DNA of 64,000 nt from the NCBI GenBank assembly GCA_000708835.1, contig DF237088.1, positions 62,001 to 126,000 of the forward strand, written 5' to 3'. How positions within the stretch are numbered: the stretch's first letter is position 1; every line of letters starts with the position of its first letter. This document shows positions 23,201 to 35,200 of the stretch, in pieces. The position numbers were made by a program, and so were the translations under genes. A model generated the notes under the pieces. The model had not been told where the DNA came from, did not search any database, and saw only the letters and a list, made by a program, of their open reading frames with translations. Source of the stretch: Klebsormidium nitens. Its lineage: Eukaryota > Streptophyta > Klebsormidiophyceae > Klebsormidiales > Klebsormidiaceae.

Positions 23201-26200
23201 CCCTGCCGTTCCACAAGTACGAGTCGCGCGAAGAAGTCGCGCTCGGGGCCAGGATGTGGTACACCCGTTCCTGCTTCTTCGGCTCGGGGCACTTCGACCG
23301 GGAGGCGATCCAGAAAGCAGTCCCCAACACCGTGCTTCAAGCAGTCTACGCCCTGCTCGACGTTCTTGTAACCGTGTGCCACGAGATCTGGGTCGAAGGC
23401 CGCTACCACACGCTGGTGCCCTGGCCGCTCCATCCCTTGGTCGAAGCGAGCCTGAAGCTGAACGGTCAGAAGTGGCCTAGCCGTGCCGTCTACAACCTGC
23501 TCGGGATCTTCAAGGATTTGCGCAACGTGGCGGCGAAGGACCCGGCGCTCCTCAAGTGGTGGTCGGAGGTTGGGTGGCGGCTGCTCGACGGATCGGAGAA
23601 GTGGCAAACGAAGACTAGCAGCCCGATAGTGTCGACGAAGGGAAAGGCGGGATCCCAGTCGAAAGCTGCGTCCTCTAGCCCGGCGAAAGTGGGGGCTGCG
23701 GCAGCTCCTCGGAGCGGTTCCCGGGGGCAGAAGACGCAGACGGATACGGACAAGGCGGAAAGGGCAGAGCCACAAAACGGAATGGAGAGAACTGGTGATA
23801 ATACCGGAAAACAGGAGCAGACGAGCGCAGGGGCTGAAGGAGGTTTTAAAAAGGAGGATGCTGAAGAGAGGACGGATGCAAGCAAGGCCAAAGGCGTAGA
23901 AGCACAATCAGGAGCTGGGCCAGGGGTTGCACTCAAGAGTTTCGAAGGTGCAGTCACTGAAGTCAAGGCCCCAAGAATAGCCCGAAGAAAGGGGAGAGTC
24001 GGCTCGGACGTCCAAGTGGCCACCTCCGAAACTCCAGGCGTCGGAACCTCCACAGAGAAGGAACCGGAGCAGGATTCCGTCAAAGCTAGTCCACCTGCAG
24101 AAAGCGTGACAGTGGACGATTCCAAGCCTGTAGCGGAAGAAGCTGTTTTAGAAAGCAAGGAGCTTGCGGTATCCGGGGCCGTGGGGAAGCCAGTCGAGCA
24201 TCCTCCGGGCTCCGCTTCGGGAGTGCTAAGCGAGAGCACGATTGCGGGGGCAGTCGAGGCCTGCCAGCTGTCAGCCGCAGCGACTGAGCTCCTCTTAAGG
24301 TCAACGAAGAACGTCGCAGGCCTTGTCGTCACTTTCCTGGAGGGCGAAGGTTATAAGATGGCCTCGCAGAACGGGACGCAGAGGGTCACGGTGGGCGATT
24401 CAGGTAGTCAATATGCGAGAGTTGCGCACTGGAGGAAGCAGATCACGATGAATTATTGTTCTCGCATCAAAGCAGCTTCCCTGGCTCAATGCAGCCGCTG
24501 AATCTGCCCTTTTGTTATAGCGGCCCTCCTGCCTCAATGTGGCCGCTGAGGTTGTCCCATGCTGTGTTGCGTCTATGTAGACGTCTAGATTTGGTTTAAA
24601 AGTTTACGTCGATTGTCGATCTTAGTGCCGCTCCTGGAGTGCACCCAACTTGAAAGCAGCTCGTTTCGCTGGTTCTAACATCGCCTCCTCGCTTCTGCAG
24701 TATCGCGCATACTCTTCAAACTCTCCCCGACGGCAACTTCGCCGGCACTTTGTACACTGCTCTTCCTCACCTTGTCCCTGTACGCTGTGGACGTCGACTC
24801 CGACAAGGGACTTCTGCTCCAATACTGCAAGCTAATTGCAAGCCGAGCGGGCCTCTTTGAGAGCTTGTATCTCAGCAGCTTCATCTCTTACGTCTGTATC
24901 GCTGCGGTGAGTATGATGGATTTCTCTTTTAAGCAGTACCGAAGCTGCAAGCCATATTCATTGTGAATGGGCAACTCATCGCTGTGCCGTCGATTCAAAG
25001 TGCACCATGAATCTTACGCTACCAATCAAAGAAGCAGCGTCGCTTTTTACATGACCATCGAGCCAAGTCCTGCAGACTAACCTTATCAGTTTGTCTCCTC
25101 GTCTTTTCAATTAAGCTTTATCCTTGCGAATAGTTGCAGTAGATAAGGCTCCCTTATGTCCGTGGCCACTCGTAGTCGTACAATCTAGTCGATATAGTGG
25201 AACACTTCTGGGGTCCTCATAGACCGCTTGTGAGAGTTACTGCACGAGTCCTCTGGTCGCGGCAGTTGTCTGAGATTAGCAAGATGTGTGCAGGCTGCGA
25301 ATTTGCGGGAGGTCATCATTCAGCGCGCTACAATCCAAGCCCTGTCCAAGCTGGTCTCCTCCGCCACGGACATCGACGGGATTCACGCCTTGCCAGCTGT
25401 CATGGGGGCGATGGCTGCTCACCCTCAAGACGTCCAAGTCCAATACCTGGGTTTTTCCTTCCTCGCCGACCTAGCGAACATGGCCTGCTCAAACCGGCGG
25501 TGGATGATGGCGGTGCTTGGAGCAGCCTCTTCAGCGACAGCCGCAATGGTTCTAGGCCGGGGCAACGAGAGCATGCAGAAGAAAGGCTGCCGCCTCATCC
25601 GGATACTTGCAGAGTCTCTCCTGTCTAAGCCGGATTCGACGGGTACGGTGACGGATGCAGCGAAGACGGAGCAGGAAGATAGATCCAGAAAGGTTTCTGC
25701 TCCTGCACTCGTGCCGCTGCATAGTCCTGACTCTGCCTTAAAGCGCTCACGAAGGGGGACAAGATTCATTCAGACCTTCGACGACATCTTCTCTGCCGTT
25801 CGGAAGGCGTTGGAAAGTTCTCCCGGATCGACCGAACAAGTGAAGAAAGACTGTCTTATGAAGCTGATGGCATACACGAACAGTGAAACAGCGGAGCTGA
25901 TTTTCTCCTCTCTCAGTGATTACGCGTCCGCGGTGTTGACCGGCCAAGTCGAGCTTCCCCCTTGGCGCGAGGCCGTCTCAGCAGTTTTCCAGGCTCTGAA
26001 GTCGTTCCCGCGATCAAGGGCAGTGCAAGAAGAAGGCCTCGCAGCCTTGGCCGAGCTGCTTCAAGGCCCCTCCTGCAGGGCCGTGTGCCACACTTTCCAG
26101 ATTCTCCGGGATTTCTCCAACCGGGAGAGCGCATCCCAGTGCTTCATGCTGGACGATCTGAGGGGGGTGCTTGTAAGAGTGGCTGTCAATTTCCCTCAGG

Positions 26201-29200
26201 ATTTGCAACTTCTAGGCTCGTCGGTCAAGTTGCTCAGGCAACTCTTTGAGAAGCAAATACCCAAGTTCGTAGCCTATCCCGTCACAGCCGTTTCCTACTA
26301 TCAAGAGGCCCCCCAAACCAAGTCTTCTCCCTTCTTCGTGTCCACGTATGTGCCCACGACTTCGCACACAGAGCGGCTGCCAAGGTTAGGCCCGAAGTTT
26401 GCCCCGTGGATCACCAGCTTTGATGGCACTGCTTGTAGCCTGTCAGCGCCCGGCCATCCTCTTTGGACAGACAGCTTCCTCGAGTTCCCTGAGTCGTTGA
26501 TGACCCGCCCCTTGTCTCAGTACTGGAACCAGCACAGAGCAGGGCTGAAGTCAAAGAAGCAGGATAGAAGTCAGCCGGCAACTCCGCCCGATCCCCCTGT
26601 GCTTTTCAGCAATCTCTGCGAGGCTGAAGCATACTTCAGCTCGGAATCGTTTGCGATAGCGCTCCAGAGCATGCAGCCTCACTGCAGGGCAATGGCAGTT
26701 GAGTTCGTCAAGCTGGTAAAGTCCTTAGTGGCAGCTATAGCAGCATTGGAGGCCGTTGCAGTACCACCTTCGGAGGCCGCGAAAGACGTAAGTTGCCTCT
26801 TATTTGTTTTGCCGGAGGTTTTCTAGCGTTTGCGTGATAACCTTAGCAAGAGTCTTGCCATTGCTTTTCGGCAGCTTGCCTTTTGTGCCTCCAATTTTTT
26901 CACTCTTGATAGATTTTTTTAGAAAGCGGCAGGACAAGTAATATACATCGAGGTGGGATAAAACTGTTCTGAAATCTGGTGAGTTTGATCTGGTGCAGCC
27001 TTCTCGAAGCGCGGTTTGCTCAGTTCATCTGTGCAAAACTTTCATGGCACTTGCAAGTCTTCGTCGCTTTCTCTTTGTGCAGGCTAAGAACGAAGAAGTC
27101 CGGCTAGCGGAGCCCTTCTGTGCAGAACTGGACCTGGTGGAGCCGGCCTGCGTTCTCCTGGAGGCAACGGAGAATGTTCTGTTCAGCGCAACGAACGAAT
27201 TGAAGATTGCCTTGAGCAGCGCGGCTGCGGCGAGCGAGAAGGCGGCAGGCAACGAGAGTGCTCGGGAACGGTGGCAAAGCTTCGTTGACGCCACGGAAGC
27301 AGGGCGGGATGAGCAGCGGAAAGCAAGGGACGAGCTGCGCGAAGGTGGGAAGGCTAGCGATGAAGGCTCTCCTTCGAACGATGAAGGGCAGGCACGATCA
27401 GAGGAAGTTGAGACGGTGCCAGGGGGAAGCCAAGCGGCCGTCGAGGGGCCTGCTAAGGAGCCGGGCTCGAAAGAATCAAGAGAAGAAAGCAAGGAGAGTT
27501 CTGGAGAAGCTTGCAAGGCGCACGCACTGAGCCCTGAAGAGGAGTCGCTGTTGAGTGAGCAAGCGGCAGCACTCGTTTCAAGCCTGGCAGACCTCTGTCA
27601 ACTTCCGGTGGCGCTTCGGAAAGCTGTGCAAGCCCTTAGGCCTCTTCTGACAACAGCACGTGCCGCCGAAACAGTAGCTTTGGCTGCATATGTGCTGTCC
27701 TCAGTGTACTCAGCTTGGAGCCGGTTGGAGCCGGCACTAGTTGGGGAGATGCTAATCGACAGGCCCTGGTTCGCGGCGTTTGTTCCACCCCGGTGTGAGA
27801 AGCTGCTCGCCGTCAGTTGGAAGGAGTCGGGGGTCGTGGAGCTCTTCGAGATTCTAGAAACCTGGGGCGAGACGGAAGAGAAATGGACTGCCGCACCAGA
27901 AGATGCAAGACATCAAGTGGTAGCAGCCGTCCATGCTTTCGCGTCCCTTTCGCCGACTTTCTCCACTGATGCATCGGAGCTCCTCGCATCGGGTGGGTTG
28001 CCACGTGTGTTGTCAGGAGTGGCTGCTGCTTTGCATGTGATGATGGGCGAGCCAGACCAAGACACGCAAGACTTTTGCACGGGGGCCATGATTCTTTTGG
28101 CGAAAAACCACCCGCGCGTCCTCACACGGGGTTTTGCTGGTGCTTGGCTGGAGGACTTGGTGAGTAGCCTTCCTGTCCACCGGTCTCAGAAAGTGCACGA
28201 TCACTTCGACATTTGTATATTGGAAACTGTGAAAATAAGAGAGATTTCTGCAGATTGGCAATGGTGCCCTGCTAGCTCGTTTGGTTGTCGAGCATGCATT
28301 ATAAGCAATGCAGACTCCGAACATTGCTTCACACTGTTCGTTGCTTTCATTGAAGGTCAAGGTTCTTGCCTGAGAAGTCTAAAACAATCATTGCAACTCG
28401 GCCCCTAGCTATGCACCCTTCTTCAGCATGTACTTAGGGGGTAGGGACCCATTCCAACTACCTTTGATTCCCTTGCAGGAATCTTGTCTGGCGGTTCTGA
28501 GGCTGCTGACGCAACCTGCCGCGGCCGCGGACCGCAGCTGGGACGTTGTCTCCACCTTCCTCGACGTTCTTCGCACCAAGCGCAGCGACATCCACCGGCT
28601 CGTCAAGAAGCTCAAGCGCGGGAGCAAGCAGGGCGCCAAAGACCTGCGGGACCTGATCCCCGAAACGCCCGCAGATGTGCCGCTGACGCTGCTGAGGCTG
28701 CGGTCGGAGAAGCTCTGGGAGGGGGGTCTGAGCGGGGAGGGGCGACTGGAAGAGCTGTTTCCACTGGAGGAGGTCGCCTCGCGCCTCTTCGAAGCGGTCC
28801 AAAAAGCGGCGGTCAAAAGAGCGGGTGGAGAAGCGGCCGGGACCGGTGGCAGCCCCGAGAAAGCGGTCGAGCGGCTTCAGGATGCGGCCGCCTCGCTTAC
28901 GTCATCGACAAACGGAGGGAACAGTCAGCCAAACCAGACGGCGGCCGAAGCGCCAGCAAAGCTTTCTCCCAGGGGGGACAACCGGTGGACCGCCCTACAG
29001 CCGCTGTTTGACAGCTGGGCTCAGCCGGTCGTTTGGGACGCGGCCTTCGAAACGATGGTGATAAAGTGCGGGGAGGAGGTGAAGGGCGGGCCGCCGCTCG
29101 GGCTGTTCCGGACCTGCCTTCTGGAGTGCATGGATTCGGAGGCGCTGGTGTTCGCGCGGGAGCTGACCCAGAAACTAGCCGACGAGCCTTCCCCCGGCCG

Positions 29201-32200
29201 AAACCTGAGGGCGCTCTCCCAGCTGTTTGCCGTGGTCGGCCACGCGGCGCGGGACCGGCCGGAAAGCGCTGCGGTCTTCATTGCGTCTGGCCTGGTATCG
29301 GAGATCGGTATAACGATGACCCGGTTTGCGCCGGGGGGCGAGGCTTTCAGCGGAGGTGAGGAAGTAGAAGGGGCGGAGGAGCGGCTGGGCGATCTGCAGA
29401 GGGACGGGGGCTTTGCGCTGTCTGCAATTCTGAGCAAAGCAGCGGCCGAGCGGAAGAGCGGGGAAGCAGGAGAGCGCCGAGTGCTGACGCAGCTGCTCGA
29501 GAGCTGTGAGGACGCCACCTTCGAGGTCCTGCAGTCGGCTTACTGGAAGTACACCCCGGCGGAGCTCCCGGAGGGGGCTGCGGAGGCAGGCGTTTCGACC
29601 CCCCTGGAACGAGCAGACTTGGGGGAGGGCGGAAAGGTGCGGCCGAGGAAGGACGTGAGGGACGCTGCGCGCATGGGGCTGCTGAATCTGCGCGCCCTTC
29701 TCCCAGAAACTTCCCCCAAGTTCAAGGCGATATCGAGCCTGTGTCTGGCGCATGATGCCATTGTCGCGGATCAAGCAGAGGTGGGAGTCTTCATCTGATC
29801 GTTCGACGTGCGACTTTGTGCAGCAAGACACTTGTTGTCTGCCTGTCCACAAACAGCAAACGGCATCTTTCTAACACTGGGTGTCCGATACTTCCTGCCG
29901 CTAGTCCAGAATCCTTCTTTCCTGAAGGTCCTAGACTTCTACGGTGCTGGCAAAATTTCGAGCTGGTTTTCCTTTTTTTTTTAACGTGGACGCAGACTCC
30001 TTAAATGGTCCTTTCTGTCTGACATCAAGACACCGTCAAGTGCCCTTCGGAAAGCTTTGACGATTCAAAAGAAGCCATGACTGTCGATCACCACTCCGTT
30101 TTTGTGTTGTGCAATGCCACGTTCAAACTTGTCTTCCCAATGACAGTATCTGCTTCTCTGCAGGCGATGGCGCTCGTGACCCGGGCTGACTGCCTTCAAG
30201 AGGATGGCTTCGACCGCTCTGCGGCCTGGTACTGCGACTTCTGGAAGCGGGACTGGTTGCTGCCCTCGGACCTGCCAAGCACGGAAATCGAAACCCCCTC
30301 AGCCGCTGATCTGGAGCCAAGCAAGGCGACTGCAACGGAAGCAGAGTCCGTCCCTTTCGATGAGACAACCACTGTTCCTGGTCCGGAAAGCGCAGTGGAA
30401 GCCACAGCGGAGCCTGCCGAAGCGGGGGGAAGTGGGGGATCCCCTCCGAACCAGAGCGCGTCCGAGCGCGGGGTTTCTTCCATAGTCAGCGGAGGAGGGC
30501 AGGATGCCGACGCCCGGGGCAGCGCCGAGCTGTCTGAGCCCCAGCAAAAAGAGGTTTCTCAGGAACAGGCACTTCCTCCCGACCCGAAGCAACTGCTTAT
30601 TGCCCAAGTAAAGGGGTTCGGTTCCGCCGCTGTGAGAAAGGAGGCCCGTCTTGGTGAGGAACAGAAAGCATCCGAAGCAGAACTCAACGAAGATCGGCAA
30701 GTGGCTGCGGTTGGTCCTTCAGAAAGCAGTCCAGGGGGGCTAGATCCAGAAGCACAGTCTGCTGGTGCTGCTGGCGGGGGGGATGCGATCGCGCCGTGCA
30801 AAAAAGCGTCCAAAAAGAAGAAGAAAAAGAAGCAGAGCAGGCAGGCAGCTGTGGAGTCCAAAGAGGTTCAGCCGAAACCTTCGGAGGGCAGCAACGTGCC
30901 CTCGCAGCCCGGAACCTCGGTTGACCAAGCTGAGAATCCCCAAAGCCCTGAGGCGGCCTCTCCCAGTGAGCTGGAAGCGGGGTGTTCACAAGAAGCCAAG
31001 CGGGAAGAAAGTCAATGTCTCTCCTCCGGAGCACCAAGGGAAGGGGCGGAGGAAGCAGCGGTCAGCTCGCTCCTGAAGGAAGCTGCATCAATTCTGGAGC
31101 AAACTGGGGCGCCGCTTTCCCAAACGGCTCCACGCTCGAAGTCGGTGACGGAGTCTGCTAAAGCGATGGACGCTGTGAGGGAACTCGTGAGTCAGTTGCC
31201 ACCTGCAGAGCGTCCTTTGCAGACTGCGTTGGAAGAGCTGATGGCAAAGGTGTTCAGCTTTGCCACAAAGTGTCAGGAGCTGAAGAAGGAGACTGTCGAG
31301 CAATTCGTTCCGGCAGTCGGTGCTTCTTCGCGCGCTACTACAGAGACCCAGGGACGTGCAGAGGCAGACGGTCAAGGGGAGCTTGTTCATAGGAGCCGGT
31401 TTGAGGGAACGAAAGTCAAGTGGTTTGAAGGCATCCGCTTGTTGCTCGACGAAGGCGAAGAGCTGCTAGAGAAACTCCGACGCTTCCTTCGGGACCCGTC
31501 TTGGGGACCAAAGGTCAAGAGCCATGAAGTCATCCATTTGTCGCTCAACGAGGGCGAAAAGGTGCTGAAGAAACTCCGGCGCTTCCTTCGGACCTTAGCG
31601 GAGGGAAAGGGGAAAGATCCGGTCAGTCTAGCGAAGGCGTTAGGAAATTACTTGAGCGGAGGGAGCCTGCGGGAAGGGGAGAAGGAGCCGGAAGTGACTC
31701 AAGGAAGCGCCAAAGGGAGTGCGAAAGGCCCAGAAGGGAAGAAGGCAATGGCGGGCGTGGAAATGGTGTTCGAATTCGAAGAGGGGGCAAGCTCGGCAGA
31801 CGACGCTTTGAACATTGCCCCGTTCGTCTTTGGAAGCGCGTCGGAGTCGGTCGCGCGGGCTCAGAAGGAGAGGGTGCGGAAGCGGCGGACGCAGAAAGGA
31901 AAGAAGGGTGGCGCCGAGGAAGGGGAGAAACGCTCATCCATTCGCGTGCTGCGGTCGCCGGGCCGCTCCATGCAGCTGGCATTCTGGGCCGAAGGGAAGC
32001 ACTTTGCGGTGCAATTGCAGAACGGTGGCAAGGAGGAGGCAGGGCCGCCGCTCACGAGCTGCGCTTTGCTGGAAGATTTAACGGGGCGGAAATGGACCCT
32101 CCCACAGAACGTCAGCAGCGCCCTGGTGACGGTGTCGAGCGACGGCGGCGCAAGGGACGGCAGCGAGACGTACCTCTGGGAGCCGGAGAATGCGCGCGCG

Positions 32201-35200
32201 GGCCGGGCGGAGTCGGTGCGGAAGGTCTCGGCGGAGGAGGCGGAAGCTTTGAAGGGGGCGGGAGATATGTCGTCAGAAGGCCAGGAGCTGGGGAGCGGGA
32301 CGGGGGAGGGCGCGGTCGAATCTGAGGACGCAGCTTCGGGCGGGAGGAAACAGCCAGCGGATGATGAGATGATCGAAGGGAGCGCCGCGCAGAAACCAGA
32401 GAAGGAAAGCGTGGGGTGTAGTGATGACGTGGCGGCGGTGGCGGGCGCTTTCAAGCGAAGCGGAGTGGAGATGCTGCAGCAGGGAGTGCCTGTGAGTGCA
32501 GACGGAGAAGAAGCGGGGGCTGGGAAGGATGGGAGAGGAGCGCAGGAGCTAGGGCGTGGAGAAGAGCCAAGCGTTCAGGTCGAGGGGAAGAACGGAGAGG
32601 CTTTGCAATTGGGAGTGGAGGGCAAAGAAGCGGAGGCAAGTTGGAACTCCGAAGGAAAAGAAACGGCCGGCGCGGAAAGGAGGGGCCTAATCGGGTCGGA
32701 CGAGATAAGCCTTCTCCAAGTTACTTCGAGTTCCGAAGAGACGGGCGCTGTTCCTGGCGCAGAACTGACGGATGGCGGAACAGGGAGCCTCCGGAAGGAA
32801 TTCGAGCGGAGCGACAGCGCTACGGCTGGTAGATTGGGGGCCATCAGCGGAGTGATGTCTACGCTTGCAGGATCTGCCCACCGTAAGGATCGCGCCCTGG
32901 CTGAAGATCGAGGAATGGACAGAGTTTTTGAAGCTTTTCTAGTTGTCAAACTTCTGCTTCTGCCCCGCAATCTTCCTCCTAAGTAGTTTTCACCTTCAGG
33001 GGCTTTCTTAAATTCGGGTTTTGTCCGAGGAATTTCAATGAATATTGCAACTTCTAAGGTCGGCGATACCAGCAGCATGCTCTGAGAGCACTTTGATCGA
33101 GAGCATGTTGTCGTTCACAGAGATCCACTCTGCTGATCTCTGTGTGTGTTTGCTGTTGATCCTTTCGTCAATTTGAGCTCATAAAAAGGGACTTCGGTCT
33201 GCTTCACTTCTTCGGTCTTCAACTGAGAAACGTTTAGGACAAAGTCTATACCCAGCGCCATCGGTTGGAAGTGTCGCTATGTCATTTCGTGTTCAAATGG
33301 CAGGCTCTGGTTTAGGAGGAGCACTTCAACTTTTCAGCTGGTGTGCCTTCCTGTTTACTTCGTTGCTCATTGATTGCTCACGACACACCGGTTCTCTGCA
33401 GAATCGTCTTCTGAATCCGACGTCAAAGGAGTCGCTCCCGAGGCTGTAGAAGACCCGCTACGCATGTCCGAGCCGGCGCAGTCAACAATTCAGAGCGAAG
33501 AAGACGTTGGCGAGCCAGCAGAGCCTGACGAGTTCGCTGTCCTGCTCGGGATGCTGAAAGGGGAGGGGCCCGCGGCTGGGAAGTCCTCTCTTCTGGAAAG
33601 CGGGGCGTCGGAAAAGCTGCAGTCGAAGGGACCTCTGATTGGAGAGATCGAGAAGATGGAGAAGCTAGCCGAGAAGACTTTGCCAGTGCCCCTGACGGAA
33701 GAGGTGGTGGTTGTTGCGCCGGTTTTCGCCAATCCGATGGGCTCCGCTCTGCTGGTCGAAGAGAGTCCCGGGGTGGGAGGGAGTGCTGACGTCGAAAGCG
33801 GAGGAGCTGACGTGGCAAAGCGGGATGCTGAGAAGACGGAGCTTGGTCGGAGCGTTCCAGGGGGTCTGAGCGGAGCGGCTGAATCTGGTCTTGACCCTCT
33901 CGAACCCTCCCGAGAAAGAGAGCAAACTCACCCCGGGGCTGGAGTGGTAGAGGTACAGGAGGGCCGGTCAGAACTGCCAACTGGAGGAGGGGAGGGGGAG
34001 AAGGGTGAGCTCGGACAAGCGGCGGCCGATCTTCCTGAACCGGTGTCAAAAGAAGCCAACGGCGGGGAGGGGATAACGGCTGATGTCCTGAACGAGGGGA
34101 CCGGAGAGGTGAACGGAGTCCCAGAGACAGCGGTTGAGACGTTAGTGGAGGAGTCTGGCAAGGTGAGCGGAGGGGCAGAGACAGCGGCTAAATCTGAAGA
34201 AGCGGAGTCGGGAGAGACAAGTCGGGGGTCAGAAACAGCGGCCAATGTTTCGGCAGTGGAATCTGAGGAAGCGAACAGGGGTGTGGAGTCGACGGCTGTG
34301 ATTTTGCAGCAAGGCCCTGAGGAAGGAAAGCGGAGAGGAGGGACAGGGTCTGAAATTCTGGAAGGGGAGCCGGGGGAAACGACTGGGGGACCAGGGACAG
34401 CGGCCGAAGTCGTGACACCGGAAGGCGAAGCGGCGGAATCAGCGGCTAACCGTACGGAAGCGGAACCGGAACAGGCGAGGGCGGCGTCGGACACCTTTTC
34501 GGACGTACCCGACTTTGTGTCCGAGCCTGACGACGAGGCCTGGTTCGACGCGACGGACGAAGAGTGCGACGAGCCGTCGCCGCGGGTGGCCAAGGGCAGA
34601 GCGGAACTGTCGCCGGAAACGGACGGAGCGGAAGGGCGGACTTTCGAAAGAGGAGCTGCGGGGAAGGAAGCGGAGCGGGGCGAAGTGGTGAAGGAGGAGG
34701 TGGAAGATACGGAAGTGGGCGAAGCGCAAAACGCTACTGGAGACGAGGTGGTCGAGAGTGCAAATGGGGTTGCTTCAGTGGAGGTCCCAAAGGCGCAGCC
34801 GGACGGTGGAATGGAGCAGAAAGCGGAGCCAGGAGAAGTGGAGCAGAATGAAGCTGAGGGGAAGACGGTGGGACTGGAAGAAACAGCCCGTGAGGCTGAC
34901 GACGCGGCGAAAGAGAAGGTTGGAAAGGACGCAGAGAAGCGGGTTGAGGCCCCAAAAGACGCAGAAAGGGAGGTGGAAGGTGACGAGAGACTGTCAGCTG
35001 CGCCTCTGTCTGATCTCGCCAAAGCAGCAGGGTCCGTTGGCGGAAGCAAGGCGACCGGAGAACGGAAGACGGAGTCTGAGGGCAGGGAAGGCGCAACAAA
35101 AGAGGAGGGGGAAACTAGGAGGGCTGCAAAGGGATCTGAGGTTTCAGGCGGGACATCTGAAAAGATGGTTGCAGTACCTCTGAGAGGAAATGACGAAACG

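Noticed and set aside
22954-23907. A 317-codon minus-strand frame opposite the glycosyltransferase exon
   Set aside because: It is an antisense shadow of a GC-rich coding exon: arginine/leucine-rich, with no recognisable motif. The sense strand carries conserved-looking blocks.
23490-24332. A 280-codon Ser/Thr-rich minus-strand frame
   Set aside because: It is the complement of the low-complexity tail of exon 6; composition alone explains its openness.
24622-24822. Alternative reading of exon 24701-24906 in other frames or on the minus strand
   Set aside because: Only one frame joins both the upstream phase-1 and the downstream phase-0 exons.
33928-35049. A 373-codon minus-strand open frame opposite exon 12 of the giant gene
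   Set aside because: It is Ser/Ala/Pro-rich in the way expected of the complement of Glu/Gly/Ala codons. The plus strand joins its neighbours in phase, while this frame has no splice partners or family resemblance.
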